Program-made: the position numbers and the translations under genes
Shown: positions 18,689 to 28,664 of the stretch, in pieces
How positions within the stretch are numbered: position 1 is the stretch's first letter
Layout: each line of letters begins with the position of its first letter
The notes under the pieces: model-generated
Database searches by the model: none
Told to the model about the DNA's origin: nothing
The model's input: the letters and a program-made list of their open reading frames with translations, nothing else
DNA from: Bacteroidota bacterium
Lineage (GTDB): Bacteria; Bacteroidota; Bacteroidia; Flavobacteriales; Flavobacteriaceae
Assembly: GCA_027620655.1 (NCBI GenBank)
Contig: JAQCDS010000001.1
Location: 124,001 to 188,000 of the forward strand
Reading direction: 5' to 3'
Length of the DNA: 64,000 nucleotides

Positions 18689-19375
18689 TTAAAAATTTGG
18701 GCTTAATTGATATTGTTTGTAAAAAGCATCAAGAATATCAGTAACTTCTTTTGGGGTGTCTACTGTGTGGATTAGATCTAAATCTTCTGGACTTATGGTT
18801 TTATACTCATCAAGAAGCGTTTGTTTTATCCAATCGACCAATCCTTTCCAATAGGTGCTTCCTACAAGAATTATAGGAAATTTTTCAATTTTGTTTGTTT
18901 GAATCAAAGTAATAGCTTCAAAAAGTTCATCGAGAGTACCAAAACCACCAGGCATCACAACAAAGCCTTGAGAATATTTTACAAACATGACTTTTCGAAC
19001 AAAGAAATAATCAAAATCAAGGCTTTTATCGGAGTCAATATATGGGTTATCGTGTTGTTCAAAAGGTAAATCAATATTTAAGCCTACAGAAGTTCCACCA
19101 GCGCTACTAGCGCCCTTATTTCCAGCTTCCATGATTCCAGGACCTCCACCAGTAATTACACCATAACCAGAATTTACGATGGCTTTGGCAATTTCTACAG
19201 CGAGTTTATAGTTTTTATCATCGGTTTTTGTTCGTGCCGAACCAAAAATAGAAACACAAGGTCCAATTTTGCTCATCTTCTCAAATCCATCCACAAACTC
19301 TCCCATGATTTTAAAAATAGCCCAAGAGTCGTTTGTTTTTATTTCATTCCAGCTTTTATGTTGTTGAAGTCGCAT
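18689..19375 (-). CDS. LOG-family protein (nucleotide 5'-monophosphate phosphoribohydrolase type)
   Basis: A 228-residue TIGR00730/LOG protein with a Rossmann-like fold. Both family signatures are present: GVITGGGPGIMEAGNKGA and MPGGFGTLDELFEA, holding the active-site Arg/Glu environment. Relatives release free cytokinin bases or other nucleobases from nucleoside monophosphates; bacterial substrates are mostly unproven. It lies 18 bases after uvrA in the same direction and 44 bases before the M1-like gene. Confidence 0.88.
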   Translation of the reverse strand: MRLQQHKSWNEIKTNDSWAIFKIMGEFVDGFEKMSKIGPCVSIFGSARTKTDDKNYKLAVEIAKAIVNSGYGVITGGGPGIMEAGNKGASSAGGTSVGLNIDLPFEQHDNPYIDSDKSLDFDYFFVRKVMFVKYSQGFVVMPGGFGTLDELFEAITLIQTNKIEKFPIILVGSTYWKGLVDWIKQTLLDEYKTISPEDLDLIHTVDTPKEVTDILDAFYKQYQLSPNF

Positions 19376-19393
19376 AACTAAAATATTAACTCG

Positions 19394-22240
19394 CTAATGT
19401 AATTCTTTTTTTAAATATTTTGCCGTGTGGCTTGTTTTGTTTTTTATGATCTTTTCTGGTGTTCCTTCTGCAACAATAGTACCACCGCCTTTTCCACCTT
19501 CTAATCCTACATCAATGATGTGGTCTACAACTTTGATAACATCAAGGTTGTGTTCAATAATTAGTACAGTATTTCCTTTATCTACAAGCTTTTTTAGGAC
19601 TTCCAAAAGCACACGAATATCTTCAAAATGGAGACCTGTGGTGGGTTCATCTAAAATATAAATTGTGTTTCCAGTATCTCGTTTACTCAACTCTGAAGCC
19701 AGTTTTATACGTTGCGCTTCACCACCAGAAAGTGTGGTACTTTGTTGCCCCAAAGTTATATACCCCAAACCAACATCTTTTATGGTTTTGAGTTTACGAT
19801 GTATTTTTGGAATATTTTCAAAAAAATCAACCCCCTCATTAATGGTCATATTCAAGACATCACATATGGATTTTCCTTTGTAACGAATTTCTAAGGTTTC
19901 TCTGTTAAAACGTTTTCCCATACAAGTTTCACAAGACACGTACACATCAGGTAAAAAGTTCATTTCAATTACTCGCAAACCACCACCTTTACAGGTTTCG
20001 CATCGACCTCCAGCAACATTAAAACTAAATCGTCCTGGCTTATATCCACGAATCATTGCTTCGGGAATTTTTGCAAACAATGCTCTAATCTCTCCAAAAA
20101 CACCCGTGTAAGTTGCAGGATTACTTCGTGGAGTTCGTCCTATTGGCGATTGATTGATGTCAATGACTTTGTCCAAATGTTCCAAGCCTTTTATGGATTT
20201 GTAGGGCAGGGGCTCTTTTACACCATTAAAATAATGATTGTTTAATATAGGATATAAAGTTTCATTTATTAATGAAGACTTTCCACTTCCGGAAACCCCA
20301 GTAATTCCCACCATTTTTCCTAAAGGGATTTTAATGGATACATTTTTTAAATTGTTCCCAGTACATCCTTTAAGCTCTAAAAATTTACCATTTCCTTGAC
20401 GACGCTTTTTAGGGATTTCAATGACTTTTTCGTTACGTAAGTATTGTGCCGTAATAGTATTCGCATTTTGTAAATGTGAGGGAGCACCTTGGCTGATAAT
20501 TTCGCCACCAAATTTTCCAGCTTTTGGTCCAATGTCTATAATATGATCGGCTTGTTCAATCATATCTTTGTCGTGTTCGACCACTACAACAGAATTCCCA
20601 ATATCTCGAAGTGCCTTTAATGATTGAATTAATTTTTGATTATCTCGTTGATGCAAACCAATGCTTGGTTCATCTAAAATGTATAACACTCCAACGAGTT
20701 CCGAACCAATTTGAGTTGCCAGTCGAATACGTTGTGCTTCACCACCTGAAAGCGATTTAGAACTTCGATTTAGTGCCAAATAATCTAAACCAACGTCGAG
20801 TAAAAACTGTAAACGAGTGCTAATTTCTTTTAAAATTTCTTGAGCAATTGCTTTTTGTTTATCAGAGAGATGCTTCGGTAAGTCTCTAAACCATAGTGCC
20901 AATTCATTAATATCTAATGCAGCGAGTTCAGATATGTTTTTATTGTTAATTTTAAAATATAATGCTTCTTTTTTTAATCGTGATCCAGAGCAAGTTGGAC
21001 ACAAAATATTATCCATATATCCTTTTGCCCAGCGTTTAATTGAACTAGAGTTAGTGGTATTGTATTGATGTTCTAAAAAGTTAGCAATGCCATCAAAATC
21101 AATATTGTATTCTCTTGAAACGCCTAAAGTTTTACTCTCTACAGTAAATTGTTCTTTCCCACCATAAAGAATAACTTCTAGGGCTTCATTTGGGATTTTA
21201 TGTATAGGATCAGAAAGACTAAACTCAAAACGTTGTGAAATAAGTTCAAGTTGTTTAAAAATCCAAGAATTTTTTTGTGGCCCTTGCGGAGCAAGTCCTC
21301 CATTTTTTATCGATAATTTTGGATCTGGAATGATTTTTTGAGTATTTACTTTATACAGACTTCCAATCCCATTACAATCTGGACAAGCTCCTTTTGGTGA
21401 ATTAAAAGAAAAGTTATTGGGTTCAGGCGTTGGATAAGAAATTCCAGATGTTGGACACATCAAATTTCCACTGAAAAAACGCACTATTTTTTCATCATGT
21501 TCGAAAATCATCAGCATTTTATCACCATGATGCATGGCTGTAGTGATACTTTCATCAAGTCGATTTGTAGCCAATGTTTTTTCATCAACTTTTAAGCGAT
21601 CAATAACAATTTCAATATCGTGTGTTTTGTAACGGTCAAGTCGCATGCCTGGAGTAATATCAACAATCACACCATCCACTCGAACTTTTACAAAACCTTG
21701 CTTTGCAATGTGTTCAAATAACTCTCTATAATGTCCTTTTCTTGAACGTACTACAGGAGCTAAAATTGAAATTTTTCTACCCTCATAGGATGTTCCAATC
21801 AAAGTTTTGATTTGATCATTGCTATAGCTTACCATTTTTTCGTTGGTATTGTAGCTGTAAGCCTCTGCTGCGCGAGCAAACAATAATCTTAAAAAATCAT
21901 AGACCTCTGTTATTGTACCTACAGTCGATCGTGGCGATTTGCTCGTTGTTTTTTGTTCGATTGCAATAACAGGGGATAATCCATCTATTTTATCGACATC
22001 TGGACGTTCCAAAGACCCCAAAAATTGTCGAGCATAGGCAGAAAAAGTTTCGATATAGCGTCGCTGACCTTCAGCATATATAGTATCAAAAGCCAATGAA
22101 GATTTCCCACTTCCAGAAAGTCCTGTAATCACAACAAGCTGGTCTCTTGGAATATTGACATCAATATCTTTTAAATTATGCGCACGTGCTCCTTTAACTT
22201 CTATAAACTCTTCAAATGTATGGGTCTTTAATTTTGTCAT
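19394..22240 (-). CDS. uvrA: Excinuclease ABC subunit A
   Basis: Full-length UvrA (948 residues) with two ABC ATPase modules. The first Walker A is GLSGSGKSSLAFDT, the second GVSGSGKSSLINET; both signature motifs (LSGGEAQRI) are present. Zinc modules appear as CPTCSGSRLKKEAL and CETCKGG with CETCMGKRF. It finds bulky DNA lesions and loads UvrB in nucleotide excision repair. It lies in an operon behind uvrD and the threonylcarbamoyl-AMP synthase gene, with gaps of 5 and 6 bases. Confidence 0.98.
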   Translation of the reverse strand: MTKLKTHTFEEFIEVKGARAHNLKDIDVNIPRDQLVVITGLSGSGKSSLAFDTIYAEGQRRYIETFSAYARQFLGSLERPDVDKIDGLSPVIAIEQKTTSKSPRSTVGTITEVYDFLRLLFARAAEAYSYNTNEKMVSYSNDQIKTLIGTSYEGRKISILAPVVRSRKGHYRELFEHIAKQGFVKVRVDGVIVDITPGMRLDRYKTHDIEIVIDRLKVDEKTLATNRLDESITTAMHHGDKMLMIFEHDEKIVRFFSGNLMCPTSGISYPTPEPNNFSFNSPKGACPDCNGIGSLYKVNTQKIIPDPKLSIKNGGLAPQGPQKNSWIFKQLELISQRFEFSLSDPIHKIPNEALEVILYGGKEQFTVESKTLGVSREYNIDFDGIANFLEHQYNTTNSSSIKRWAKGYMDNILCPTCSGSRLKKEALYFKINNKNISELAALDINELALWFRDLPKHLSDKQKAIAQEILKEISTRLQFLLDVGLDYLALNRSSKSLSGGEAQRIRLATQIGSELVGVLYILDEPSIGLHQRDNQKLIQSLKALRDIGNSVVVVEHDKDMIEQADHIIDIGPKAGKFGGEIISQGAPSHLQNANTITAQYLRNEKVIEIPKKRRQGNGKFLELKGCTGNNLKNVSIKIPLGKMVGITGVSGSGKSSLINETLYPILNNHYFNGVKEPLPYKSIKGLEHLDKVIDINQSPIGRTPRSNPATYTGVFGEIRALFAKIPEAMIRGYKPGRFSFNVAGGRCETCKGGGLRVIEMNFLPDVYVSCETCMGKRFNRETLEIRYKGKSICDVLNMTINEGVDFFENIPKIHRKLKTIKDVGLGYITLGQQSTTLSGGEAQRIKLASELSKRDTGNTIYILDEPTTGLHFEDIRVLLEVLKKLVDKGNTVLIIEHNLDVIKVVDHIIDVGLEGGKGGGTIVAEGTPEKIIKNKTSHTAKYLKKELH

Positions 22241-22246
22241 TTGGTT

Positions 22247-22867
22247 TTATAAAAAATCAACTTCACCTTTTCCTTCTCTAACGACAACAGCAGGGTCTTG
22301 TGTCAAATCAACTACTGTTGATGCCCTATTTCCTCCAAAGCCATTATCAATCACAATGTCTGCCAATTTTTGCCATTTTTCAAAAATTAATTCTGGATCG
22401 GTGGTGTATTCTATCACATCATCTTCATCATGTATAGACGTTGAAACGATAGGGTTCCCCAATCGCTTTACAAGTTCCAAAGCAATCGGATGATCTGGTA
22501 CACGAATCCCTACAGTTTTTCTTTTTTTAAAGGGGTGGGGAAGGGCTTTATTACTTGGTAAAATAAAAGTATAGGGTCCAGGAAAATAGCGCTTTAGAAG
22601 TTTAAATGTTGAACTGTCAAGTTGTGCAGTATAATCGCTCAAATGACTTAAATCATGACAGATGAATGAAAATTGTGTATGTTCCAATTTGACTCTCTTT
22701 ATTCGTGCAATACGCTCCATAGCTTTGATGTTTTTAACATCACAACCAAGTGCATATACGGTATCGGTTGGATAAATCACCAATCCACCTTGTTTTAGGA
22801 CATTTACCACTTTATCCAATGTTCTTGGGTGGGGGTTTTCCGAATATAATTTTAACAACTCTGCCAT
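22247..22867 (-). CDS. L-threonylcarbamoyladenylate synthase (Sua5/YrdC family)
   Basis: A 206-residue YrdC-domain protein. GGLVIYPTDTVYALGCDVKN is the nucleotide/bicarbonate pocket signature and KRLGNPIVSTSIHDEDD and TVGIRVPDHPIALELV are further conserved parts. It makes threonylcarbamoyl-AMP for the t6A37 modification of tRNAs. It lacks the extra C-terminal Sua5 domain, so it is the short YrdC/YciO form. It sits between uvrD (5-base gap) and uvrA (6-base gap). Confidence 0.88.
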   Translation of the reverse strand: MAELLKLYSENPHPRTLDKVVNVLKQGGLVIYPTDTVYALGCDVKNIKAMERIARIKRVKLEHTQFSFICHDLSHLSDYTAQLDSSTFKLLKRYFPGPYTFILPSNKALPHPFKKRKTVGIRVPDHPIALELVKRLGNPIVSTSIHDEDDVIEYTTDPELIFEKWQKLADIVIDNGFGGNRASTVVDLTQDPAVVVREGKGEVDFL

Positions 22868-22872
22868 AATAA

Positions 22873-25197
22873 TTATGAGATGATTTCAAGTTTTGCAAAA
22901 CGTAAAAGTAATTTTTTTACTCCTGAAGAAAATTTAATTTCAGCTTTTAAATCGGCGCCTTTACCTTCAATTTTAAGTACTTCACCAGTTCCAAATCGTT
23001 GATGATTTACAACATTACCCACTGTCAACTTACTATCAAATAAATTGGAATTACTATTTGTATTTGTAATTTTTTTCAAATTTTTAGGGGTCACTCTTGG
23101 GGGTTGTTGAATTGGTTTTTTCTTTGGTTTTGGCTTAGAAAAAGAAGGTTTTTTGTAGCGAATTTGCGATTGTTCTACATCGCCAAATATGTCTGCGCTA
23201 AGCATTGGGTTAAAGCGTCTTTCTTCTTTAGGAGTTGTAATTTGAAGATATTGTTCATCAATTTCTTCGATAAATCGACTGGGTTCTGCATCAATGAGTT
23301 TACCCCATCTGTAGCGTGATAGCGCATAAGTGAGATAAACTTGCTTTTCGGCACGTGTAACAGCCACATAAAATAAACGGCGTTCTTCTTCCAATTCGCT
23401 TCTTGTGTTCATACTCATTGCACTTGGGAATAAATCTTCCTCTAAACCAACAATATACACATACGGAAATTCCAAACCTTTGGCTAAATGAATCGTCATT
23501 AGGGCTACTTTATCGTCATCTCCACTTTGTTCGTTATCTAAATCGGTTGCTAATGCTACATCTTCTAAAAACTCTACCAACGCGCCTGTAGAATCGGCTA
23601 ATTCTCGTTGACCTTCAACAAAATCTTTGATACCATTCAACAACTCTTCAATATTTTCCATTCGGGTAACACCCTCTGGAGTTCCGTCTTTTTTAAATTC
23701 TTTTATGAGGCCACTAACACGACACACATGCTCTGCAAGTTCAAACGCATTTGCAGTTTGATTCATGACCTGAAAACTTTCAATCATTGTACAAAAATTT
23801 GAAAGTTTTGTTTTAATACCAGCATTTAGGTTAATTTGGTTGGTTTGAATTTGCTTTAAAATCCCAAATATTGACGTATTTTCAGAATTTGCAGCCACAA
23901 TAAGCCGATCGATGGTAGTTTGGCCAATACCTCGAGCTGGAAAATTAATGACACGTTTTAATGCTTCTTCATCAGCAGGATTAATGATGAGTCTCAAGTA
24001 AGCCAAAACATCTTTAATCTCTTTACGCTGGTAAAATGAAAGCCCACCATATATTCGATATGGAATCCCCCGTTTTCTTAGCGCATCTTCAATAGCTCTC
24101 GACTGTGCATTTGTTCTGTAAAGCACCGCAAAATCGGCATCTTTTGCCTGATTTTTCATCTTATTTTCAAAAATAGAACTCGCTACATAACGCCCTTCGT
24201 CGCCATCGGTTAAAGATCGATTGACAACGATTTTTTGTCCCTCTCCATTGGCGGTCCAAACGACCTTATCTAATTTCGTTTGATTTTTATCAATAATAGA
24301 ATTTGCAGCATTGACAATGTTTTTTGTTGAGCGGTAATTTTGTTCTAACCGATAGAGTTTAACATCGTCATAATCTTTTTGAAAATTTAAAATATTATTG
24401 ATGTTTGCCCCACGAAATGCATAAATACTTTGTGCATCATCACCTACCACACAAATATTTTGAAAGCGGTCTGAAAGGGCACGGACTATGAGATACTGCG
24501 AATGGTTTGTATCTTGATACTCATCCACTAAAATATAGCGAAAACGGTCTTGGTATTTGGCCAAAACATCTGGAAATCGAGTGAGTAATTCATTGGTTTT
24601 CAATAACAAATCATCAAAATCCATCGCGCCTGCTTTAAAGCATCTATCGACATATTCTTTGTAAATAGCACCCATTTGAGGGCGTTTTGCCATGGTATCT
24701 GCTTCAATCAATTCTGGGTTTTGAAAATAGGCACAAACAGTAATTAGACTATTTTTATAGGATGATATTCGAGAATAAATTTGCTTGTATTTGTATACAT
24801 CTTTATCCAAATTCATTTCCTTAATTATAGAAGAAATCAGACGTTGGGAGTCTTGTGTATCGTAAATTGTAAAATTAGAGGGGTAGCCCAATTTTTCGGC
24901 TTCAAAGCGTAAAATCTTAGCAAAAACAGAGTGAAACGTCCCCATCCACAAATTTTTAGCTTCGCTATCGCCAACAATTGAAGCGATTCTCGATTTCATT
25001 TCTCGAGCGGCTTTATTGGTAAATGTGATTGCTAAAATATTAAACGGATCAATGCCCTTGCTCATCAAATAGGCGATTCGAAACGTCAAAACTCTTGTTT
25101 TACCAGATCCAGCACCGGCAATGACAATCATAGGGCCATCCATCTGTAAAGTTGGTGCAAGCTGTGCGTCGTTGAGTTGTTCTAGATAGGTTTTCAA
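22873..25197 (-). CDS. uvrD: UvrD/PcrA-type superfamily 1 DNA helicase
   Basis: A 774-residue 3'-5' helicase. Walker A is AGAGSGKTRVLTFRI; ILVDEYQDTNHSQY is motif II, VVGDDAQSIYAFRGA motif III, LEQNYRST motif IV, and VALMTIHLAKGLEFPYV motif V. The C-terminus carries a Tudor-like module (VGNVVNHQRFGTGEVLKIEG) that in PcrA binds RNA polymerase. It acts in excision repair and clearing of replication blocks. It is the first gene of the five-gene minus-strand operon ending in the M1-like protein. No clear promoter was seen in the 183 bases upstream. Confidence 0.95.
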   Translation of the reverse strand: MKTYLEQLNDAQLAPTLQMDGPMIVIAGAGSGKTRVLTFRIAYLMSKGIDPFNILAITFTNKAAREMKSRIASIVGDSEAKNLWMGTFHSVFAKILRFEAEKLGYPSNFTIYDTQDSQRLISSIIKEMNLDKDVYKYKQIYSRISSYKNSLITVCAYFQNPELIEADTMAKRPQMGAIYKEYVDRCFKAGAMDFDDLLLKTNELLTRFPDVLAKYQDRFRYILVDEYQDTNHSQYLIVRALSDRFQNICVVGDDAQSIYAFRGANINNILNFQKDYDDVKLYRLEQNYRSTKNIVNAANSIIDKNQTKLDKVVWTANGEGQKIVVNRSLTDGDEGRYVASSIFENKMKNQAKDADFAVLYRTNAQSRAIEDALRKRGIPYRIYGGLSFYQRKEIKDVLAYLRLIINPADEEALKRVINFPARGIGQTTIDRLIVAANSENTSIFGILKQIQTNQINLNAGIKTKLSNFCTMIESFQVMNQTANAFELAEHVCRVSGLIKEFKKDGTPEGVTRMENIEELLNGIKDFVEGQRELADSTGALVEFLEDVALATDLDNEQSGDDDKVALMTIHLAKGLEFPYVYIVGLEEDLFPSAMSMNTRSELEEERRLFYVAVTRAEKQVYLTYALSRYRWGKLIDAEPSRFIEEIDEQYLQITTPKEERRFNPMLSADIFGDVEQSQIRYKKPSFSKPKPKKKPIQQPPRVTPKNLKKITNTNSNSNLFDSKLTVGNVVNHQRFGTGEVLKIEGKGADLKAEIKFSSGVKKLLLRFAKLEIIS

Positions 25198-25380
25198 GCC
25201 AAAAAAAATTGAACTGTGAAATTAAGTAATGTAATCCTTTTTTGATACGAGTTTAACGAATAATTATAAACAATTGTTCGCAGATTAGATTTGAATTTTA
25301 ATATTATTGTTTTCTATGGCATCAATATGATAAAGTTTAAACTGAAATTATTAAATTAGTGCTCATTAAAATGAAATAAA

Positions 25381-25902
25381 ATGGGTGAAGAATTTTTGGG
25401 ATTATTGGTCTATTGCATTCCTGCACTAGTGACTGGCGCCATTGCTTTTTTGTTTTTTAAAGAGCATACTGCAAATGAAAACAATAGACGAAATTTTTTG
25501 TTGCATCAAATGCATAAAAAAGAAAGTTTTCCCGTTCGGCTACAAGCTTTTGAGCGTTTAACCTTGTTTTTGGAACGCATCAGTGCGCAGCAGTTGATGC
25601 GTAGAGTTCCACCAATTGCGCCACAACCTGAGGCCTACAAGGATTTATTAATTCAAACTATAGAACAAGAATACGAGCATAATTTATCACAACAAATTTA
25701 TGTTTCCGAAACCTGTTGGCGAATGCTTACAACAGCCAAAAACAGTAGCATTCAAAGGATTCAAAATTTTCAAGTTACAGAAGCTATTAAAACGGCTCAA
25801 GATATGAGGGTTCCATTGTTTGAAACCCTTTCACAAGCAAAAGTTTCACCAGAAATGGCGTTGGAATTTCTCAAAGAAGAAGTTGGGCTTTTGTTAAAAT
25901 AA
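25381..25902 (+). CDS. Conserved flavobacterial membrane-anchored protein of unknown function
   Basis: I do not recognise a characterised family. The 173-residue protein has one N-terminal membrane span (about 5-26), then a soluble, largely helical part rich in charged residues (LERISAQQLMRRVPPIAPQ; EYEHNLSQQIYVSETCWRML). It sits 5 bases before recG and is probably co-transcribed with it. The 183 bases upstream hold no feature I can support. Confidence 0.75.
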   Translation: MGEEFLGLLVYCIPALVTGAIAFLFFKEHTANENNRRNFLLHQMHKKESFPVRLQAFERLTLFLERISAQQLMRRVPPIAPQPEAYKDLLIQTIEQEYEHNLSQQIYVSETCWRMLTTAKNSSIQRIQNFQVTEAIKTAQDMRVPLFETLSQAKVSPEMALEFLKEEVGLLLK

Positions 25903-25907
25903 ATCTC

Positions 25908-28013
25908 ATGTCACAGGATGTTTTACAAACACCAATAGATTATCTCAAAGGGGTAGGGCCAAACAGAGCAGCTTTGTTGCGCTCAGAGTTGGGGATTCAT
26001 ACCTACCAAGATCTTATTCATTTATTTCCAAATCGATATATAGATCGCACACAGTTTTATAAAATTAATACACTGGAGCGCAACAATGCCGAAGTACAAA
26101 TTATTGGTCAAATTACTGATATTAAAGAAGTAGGACAGAAAAGAGGTAAACGTCTTGTAGCGACATTTAGAGATGAAACAGGCAAAATGGAGCTGGTGTG
26201 GTTTCGAGGTCAAAAGTGGATTCGAGAGCGTTTAAAATTACATACCGACTATGTCATTTTTGGAAAAACAAATCTATTTAATGGTGTTTTTAATATGCCT
26301 CATCCGGATATGGAACTCAAAACGGATTTTGATAAAAGTTTAAGTTCTGCCATTCAACCTATTTATCCTTCAACAGAAAAATTATCCAATAGAGGCATCT
26401 CCAATAGAGCCATGTGTAAGCTTATGGAACATTTGTTTTTACAGATGGGAAATAAATTTACCGAATCCCTTTCCAATGAAATGATTGAACAACAGGCCTT
26501 AATATCAAAAAAAGAGGCTTTGCTTAACATTCATTTTCCAAAAAATCAAAATTTATTGGCCCGTGCACAGTTCCGATTGAAATTTGAAGAATTATTTTAT
26601 ATACAATTACAATTGGTATATAAAAACCTCATTCATAAATCAAAAATTAAAGGGTTTCCTTTTGAAACTGTTGGCACTTATTTTAATGAATTTTATACCA
26701 ATCACTTACCATTTGATTTAACGGCTGCACAAAAGCGAGTGATGAAAGAAATACGTGTTGATATGGGTAGCAATGCGCAGATGAATCGTCTGCTTCAGGG
26801 TGATGTTGGCTCCGGAAAAACCATTGTTGCATTTCTTTCTATGTTGATTGCGATTGATAATGATTTTCAAGCCACACTGATGGCACCAACTGAAATTTTA
26901 GCAATACAACACTATAACGGTTTAAAACCCATGTGTGACGCTATAGGCCTCAAAATTTCGTTGCTTACAGGGTCGTCTAAAACCGCATTACGGAAAGAAA
27001 TACATACAGGTTTGGAAGAGGGTAGCTTGCATATTTTAATAGGGACTCATGCCATTTTAGAGGATAAGGTACAATTCAAAAATTTAGGATTGGCCATTAT
27101 TGATGAACAACATCGATTTGGAGTCGCGCAGCGCAGTAAATTATGGAACAAAAACAGCTCTCCGCCCCATGTTCTTGTGATGACAGCTACACCGATTCCA
27201 AGAACACTCGCCATGTCTGTTTATGGTGATTTAGACATTTCTGTAATTGATGAATTACCACCAGGGCGAAAACCCATCAAAACGGTCCATCGTTTTGATA
27301 GTAACCGCTTAAAAGTATTTGGATTTATTCGCGATGAAATAAAAAAAGGGCGTCAAATTTACATTGTATATCCGCTTATTAATGAAAGTCAAAAATTAGA
27401 TTTTAAAGATTTGATGGACGGTTATGAAAGCATTGCTAGAGAATTTCCTTTGCCAAATTATCAAATTTCGATTGTTCATGGTCAAATGAAACCTGCAGAC
27501 AAGGATTTTGAAATGCAACGTTTTTTGAAAGGCGAAACACAAATTATGGTGGCTACAACAGTTATTGAAGTTGGTGTAAATGTTCCAAATGCCTCTGTGA
27601 TGATTATTGAAAGTGCCGAGCGTTTTGGGTTGTCTCAATTGCATCAATTACGAGGACGCGTTGGGCGAGGAGCGGATCAAAGTTATTGTATTTTAATGAC
27701 GAGCCATAAACTCGGAAATGACAGCAAAACCCGAATGGAAACGATGGTACGCTCCTCTGATGGCTTTGAGATTGCCGAAGTTGATTTAAAACTAAGAGGA
27801 CCTGGTGATATCATGGGAACACAACAAAGTGGGGTGTTGCAGTTAAAAATCGCTAATATTGTTCAAGATAAAGAACTATTATCGTTAGCACGAACTTGGG
27901 CCAAAAACATACTTAAAGAAGATCCAAAACTCAGTCTACACAAACATTTACCCATCCATACCACTTATGTTCAAATGGGCAAGTATAAAAACATTTGGAA
28001 CTACATCAGCTAA
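25908..28013 (+). CDS. recG: ATP-dependent DNA helicase RecG
   Basis: A 701-residue RecG. The N-terminal wedge/OB domain (about 1-240) precedes the helicase core with Walker A LLQGDVGSGKTIVA, motif II AIIDEQHRFGVAQR, VMTATPIPRTLAMS, and motif VI QLHQLRGRVGRGADQSYC. It remodels stalled forks and branched recombination intermediates. Its TAA stop overlaps the acpH stop on the other strand. Confidence 0.97.
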   Translation: MSQDVLQTPIDYLKGVGPNRAALLRSELGIHTYQDLIHLFPNRYIDRTQFYKINTLERNNAEVQIIGQITDIKEVGQKRGKRLVATFRDETGKMELVWFRGQKWIRERLKLHTDYVIFGKTNLFNGVFNMPHPDMELKTDFDKSLSSAIQPIYPSTEKLSNRGISNRAMCKLMEHLFLQMGNKFTESLSNEMIEQQALISKKEALLNIHFPKNQNLLARAQFRLKFEELFYIQLQLVYKNLIHKSKIKGFPFETVGTYFNEFYTNHLPFDLTAAQKRVMKEIRVDMGSNAQMNRLLQGDVGSGKTIVAFLSMLIAIDNDFQATLMAPTEILAIQHYNGLKPMCDAIGLKISLLTGSSKTALRKEIHTGLEEGSLHILIGTHAILEDKVQFKNLGLAIIDEQHRFGVAQRSKLWNKNSSPPHVLVMTATPIPRTLAMSVYGDLDISVIDELPPGRKPIKTVHRFDSNRLKVFGFIRDEIKKGRQIYIVYPLINESQKLDFKDLMDGYESIAREFPLPNYQISIVHGQMKPADKDFEMQRFLKGETQIMVATTVIEVGVNVPNASVMIIESAERFGLSQLHQLRGRVGRGADQSYCILMTSHKLGNDSKTRMETMVRSSDGFEIAEVDLKLRGPGDIMGTQQSGVLQLKIANIVQDKELLSLARTWAKNILKEDPKLSLHKHLPIHTTYVQMGKYKNIWNYIS

Positions 28014-28594
28014 TGTTGATTAAGAAAAGTAGCACTTATCTGTTTTAAATCTTTAAAGACAATTTTAAAATCAGCTTCAAATTCTGAATAATACTGTTGG
28101 AGCTCAAAGGTTGCTTTATCCATTCCAGAACGTCCATTGGTGCGTCTATTCATTCCGGATAAGACGCTAGAAACCCCCTCAATAGAGGCATAACTCAACA
28201 GCCAATTGCCTTTGGTCATATAGGGCAAAATATATTGGGCTTTTTCAGGCATCATTTGGATATTTTTATTTAAAATGGCATAACATTCTTGAGCATAGTC
28301 GGCCAAGGAAATTGAGGAGTAATGCTTCCAATTTTTAGCCAAAAAATGATCAAAAAAGATATCGACAATCACGCCCGAATAATGTCCGTAATTTTTATGC
28401 AATCGTTTTGTACTTGTTCTAAAATTGGGGTGTGCATCGGTGTGGGTATCAATTTGGCGATGCAACACTATTCCACGTTGAATGTCTGTAGAATAGTCTT
28501 TATATTTTGAACCTTTAACACTATCAGCGATAAAATTGCCGATTAAAACGTCTTCATTTTTTCCTGAAAGATAGAGATGTGCGAGGTAGTTCAT
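28010..28594 (-). CDS. acpH: Acyl carrier protein phosphodiesterase (AcpH/DUF479)
   Basis: A 194-residue protein starting MNYLAHLYLSGKNEDVLIGNFIAD, typical of AcpH, with GIVLHRQIDTHTDAHP and VIVDIFFDHFLAKNW supplying HD-type metal-binding histidines and aspartates. The family removes the 4'-phosphopantetheine arm from ACP, although that activity is proven for few members. It converges with recG, sharing the bases CTAA for both stops. Confidence 0.88.
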   Translation of the reverse strand: MNYLAHLYLSGKNEDVLIGNFIADSVKGSKYKDYSTDIQRGIVLHRQIDTHTDAHPNFRTSTKRLHKNYGHYSGVIVDIFFDHFLAKNWKHYSSISLADYAQECYAILNKNIQMMPEKAQYILPYMTKGNWLLSYASIEGVSSVLSGMNRRTNGRSGMDKATFELQQYYSEFEADFKIVFKDLKQISATFLNQH

Positions 28595-28641
28595 GGGGTC
28601 AAAATTATGAATACTATTTTATAAAACTAGAATTGAAATCC

Positions 28642-28649
28642 TATATTTG
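28642..28649 (+). promoter_or_regulatory. -7 element (TATATTTG) for glmM
   Basis: TATATTTG matches TAnnTTTG and lies 15 bases before the glmM ATG. Confidence 0.6.
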
Positions 28650-28664
28650 TAAAAACTTTTTAAA

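Noticed and set aside
25198-25380. 183-base gap between uvrD and the membrane protein gene as a possible small RNA or regulator site
   Set aside because: No hairpin with T-run, no promoter match on either strand and no coding frame of note.
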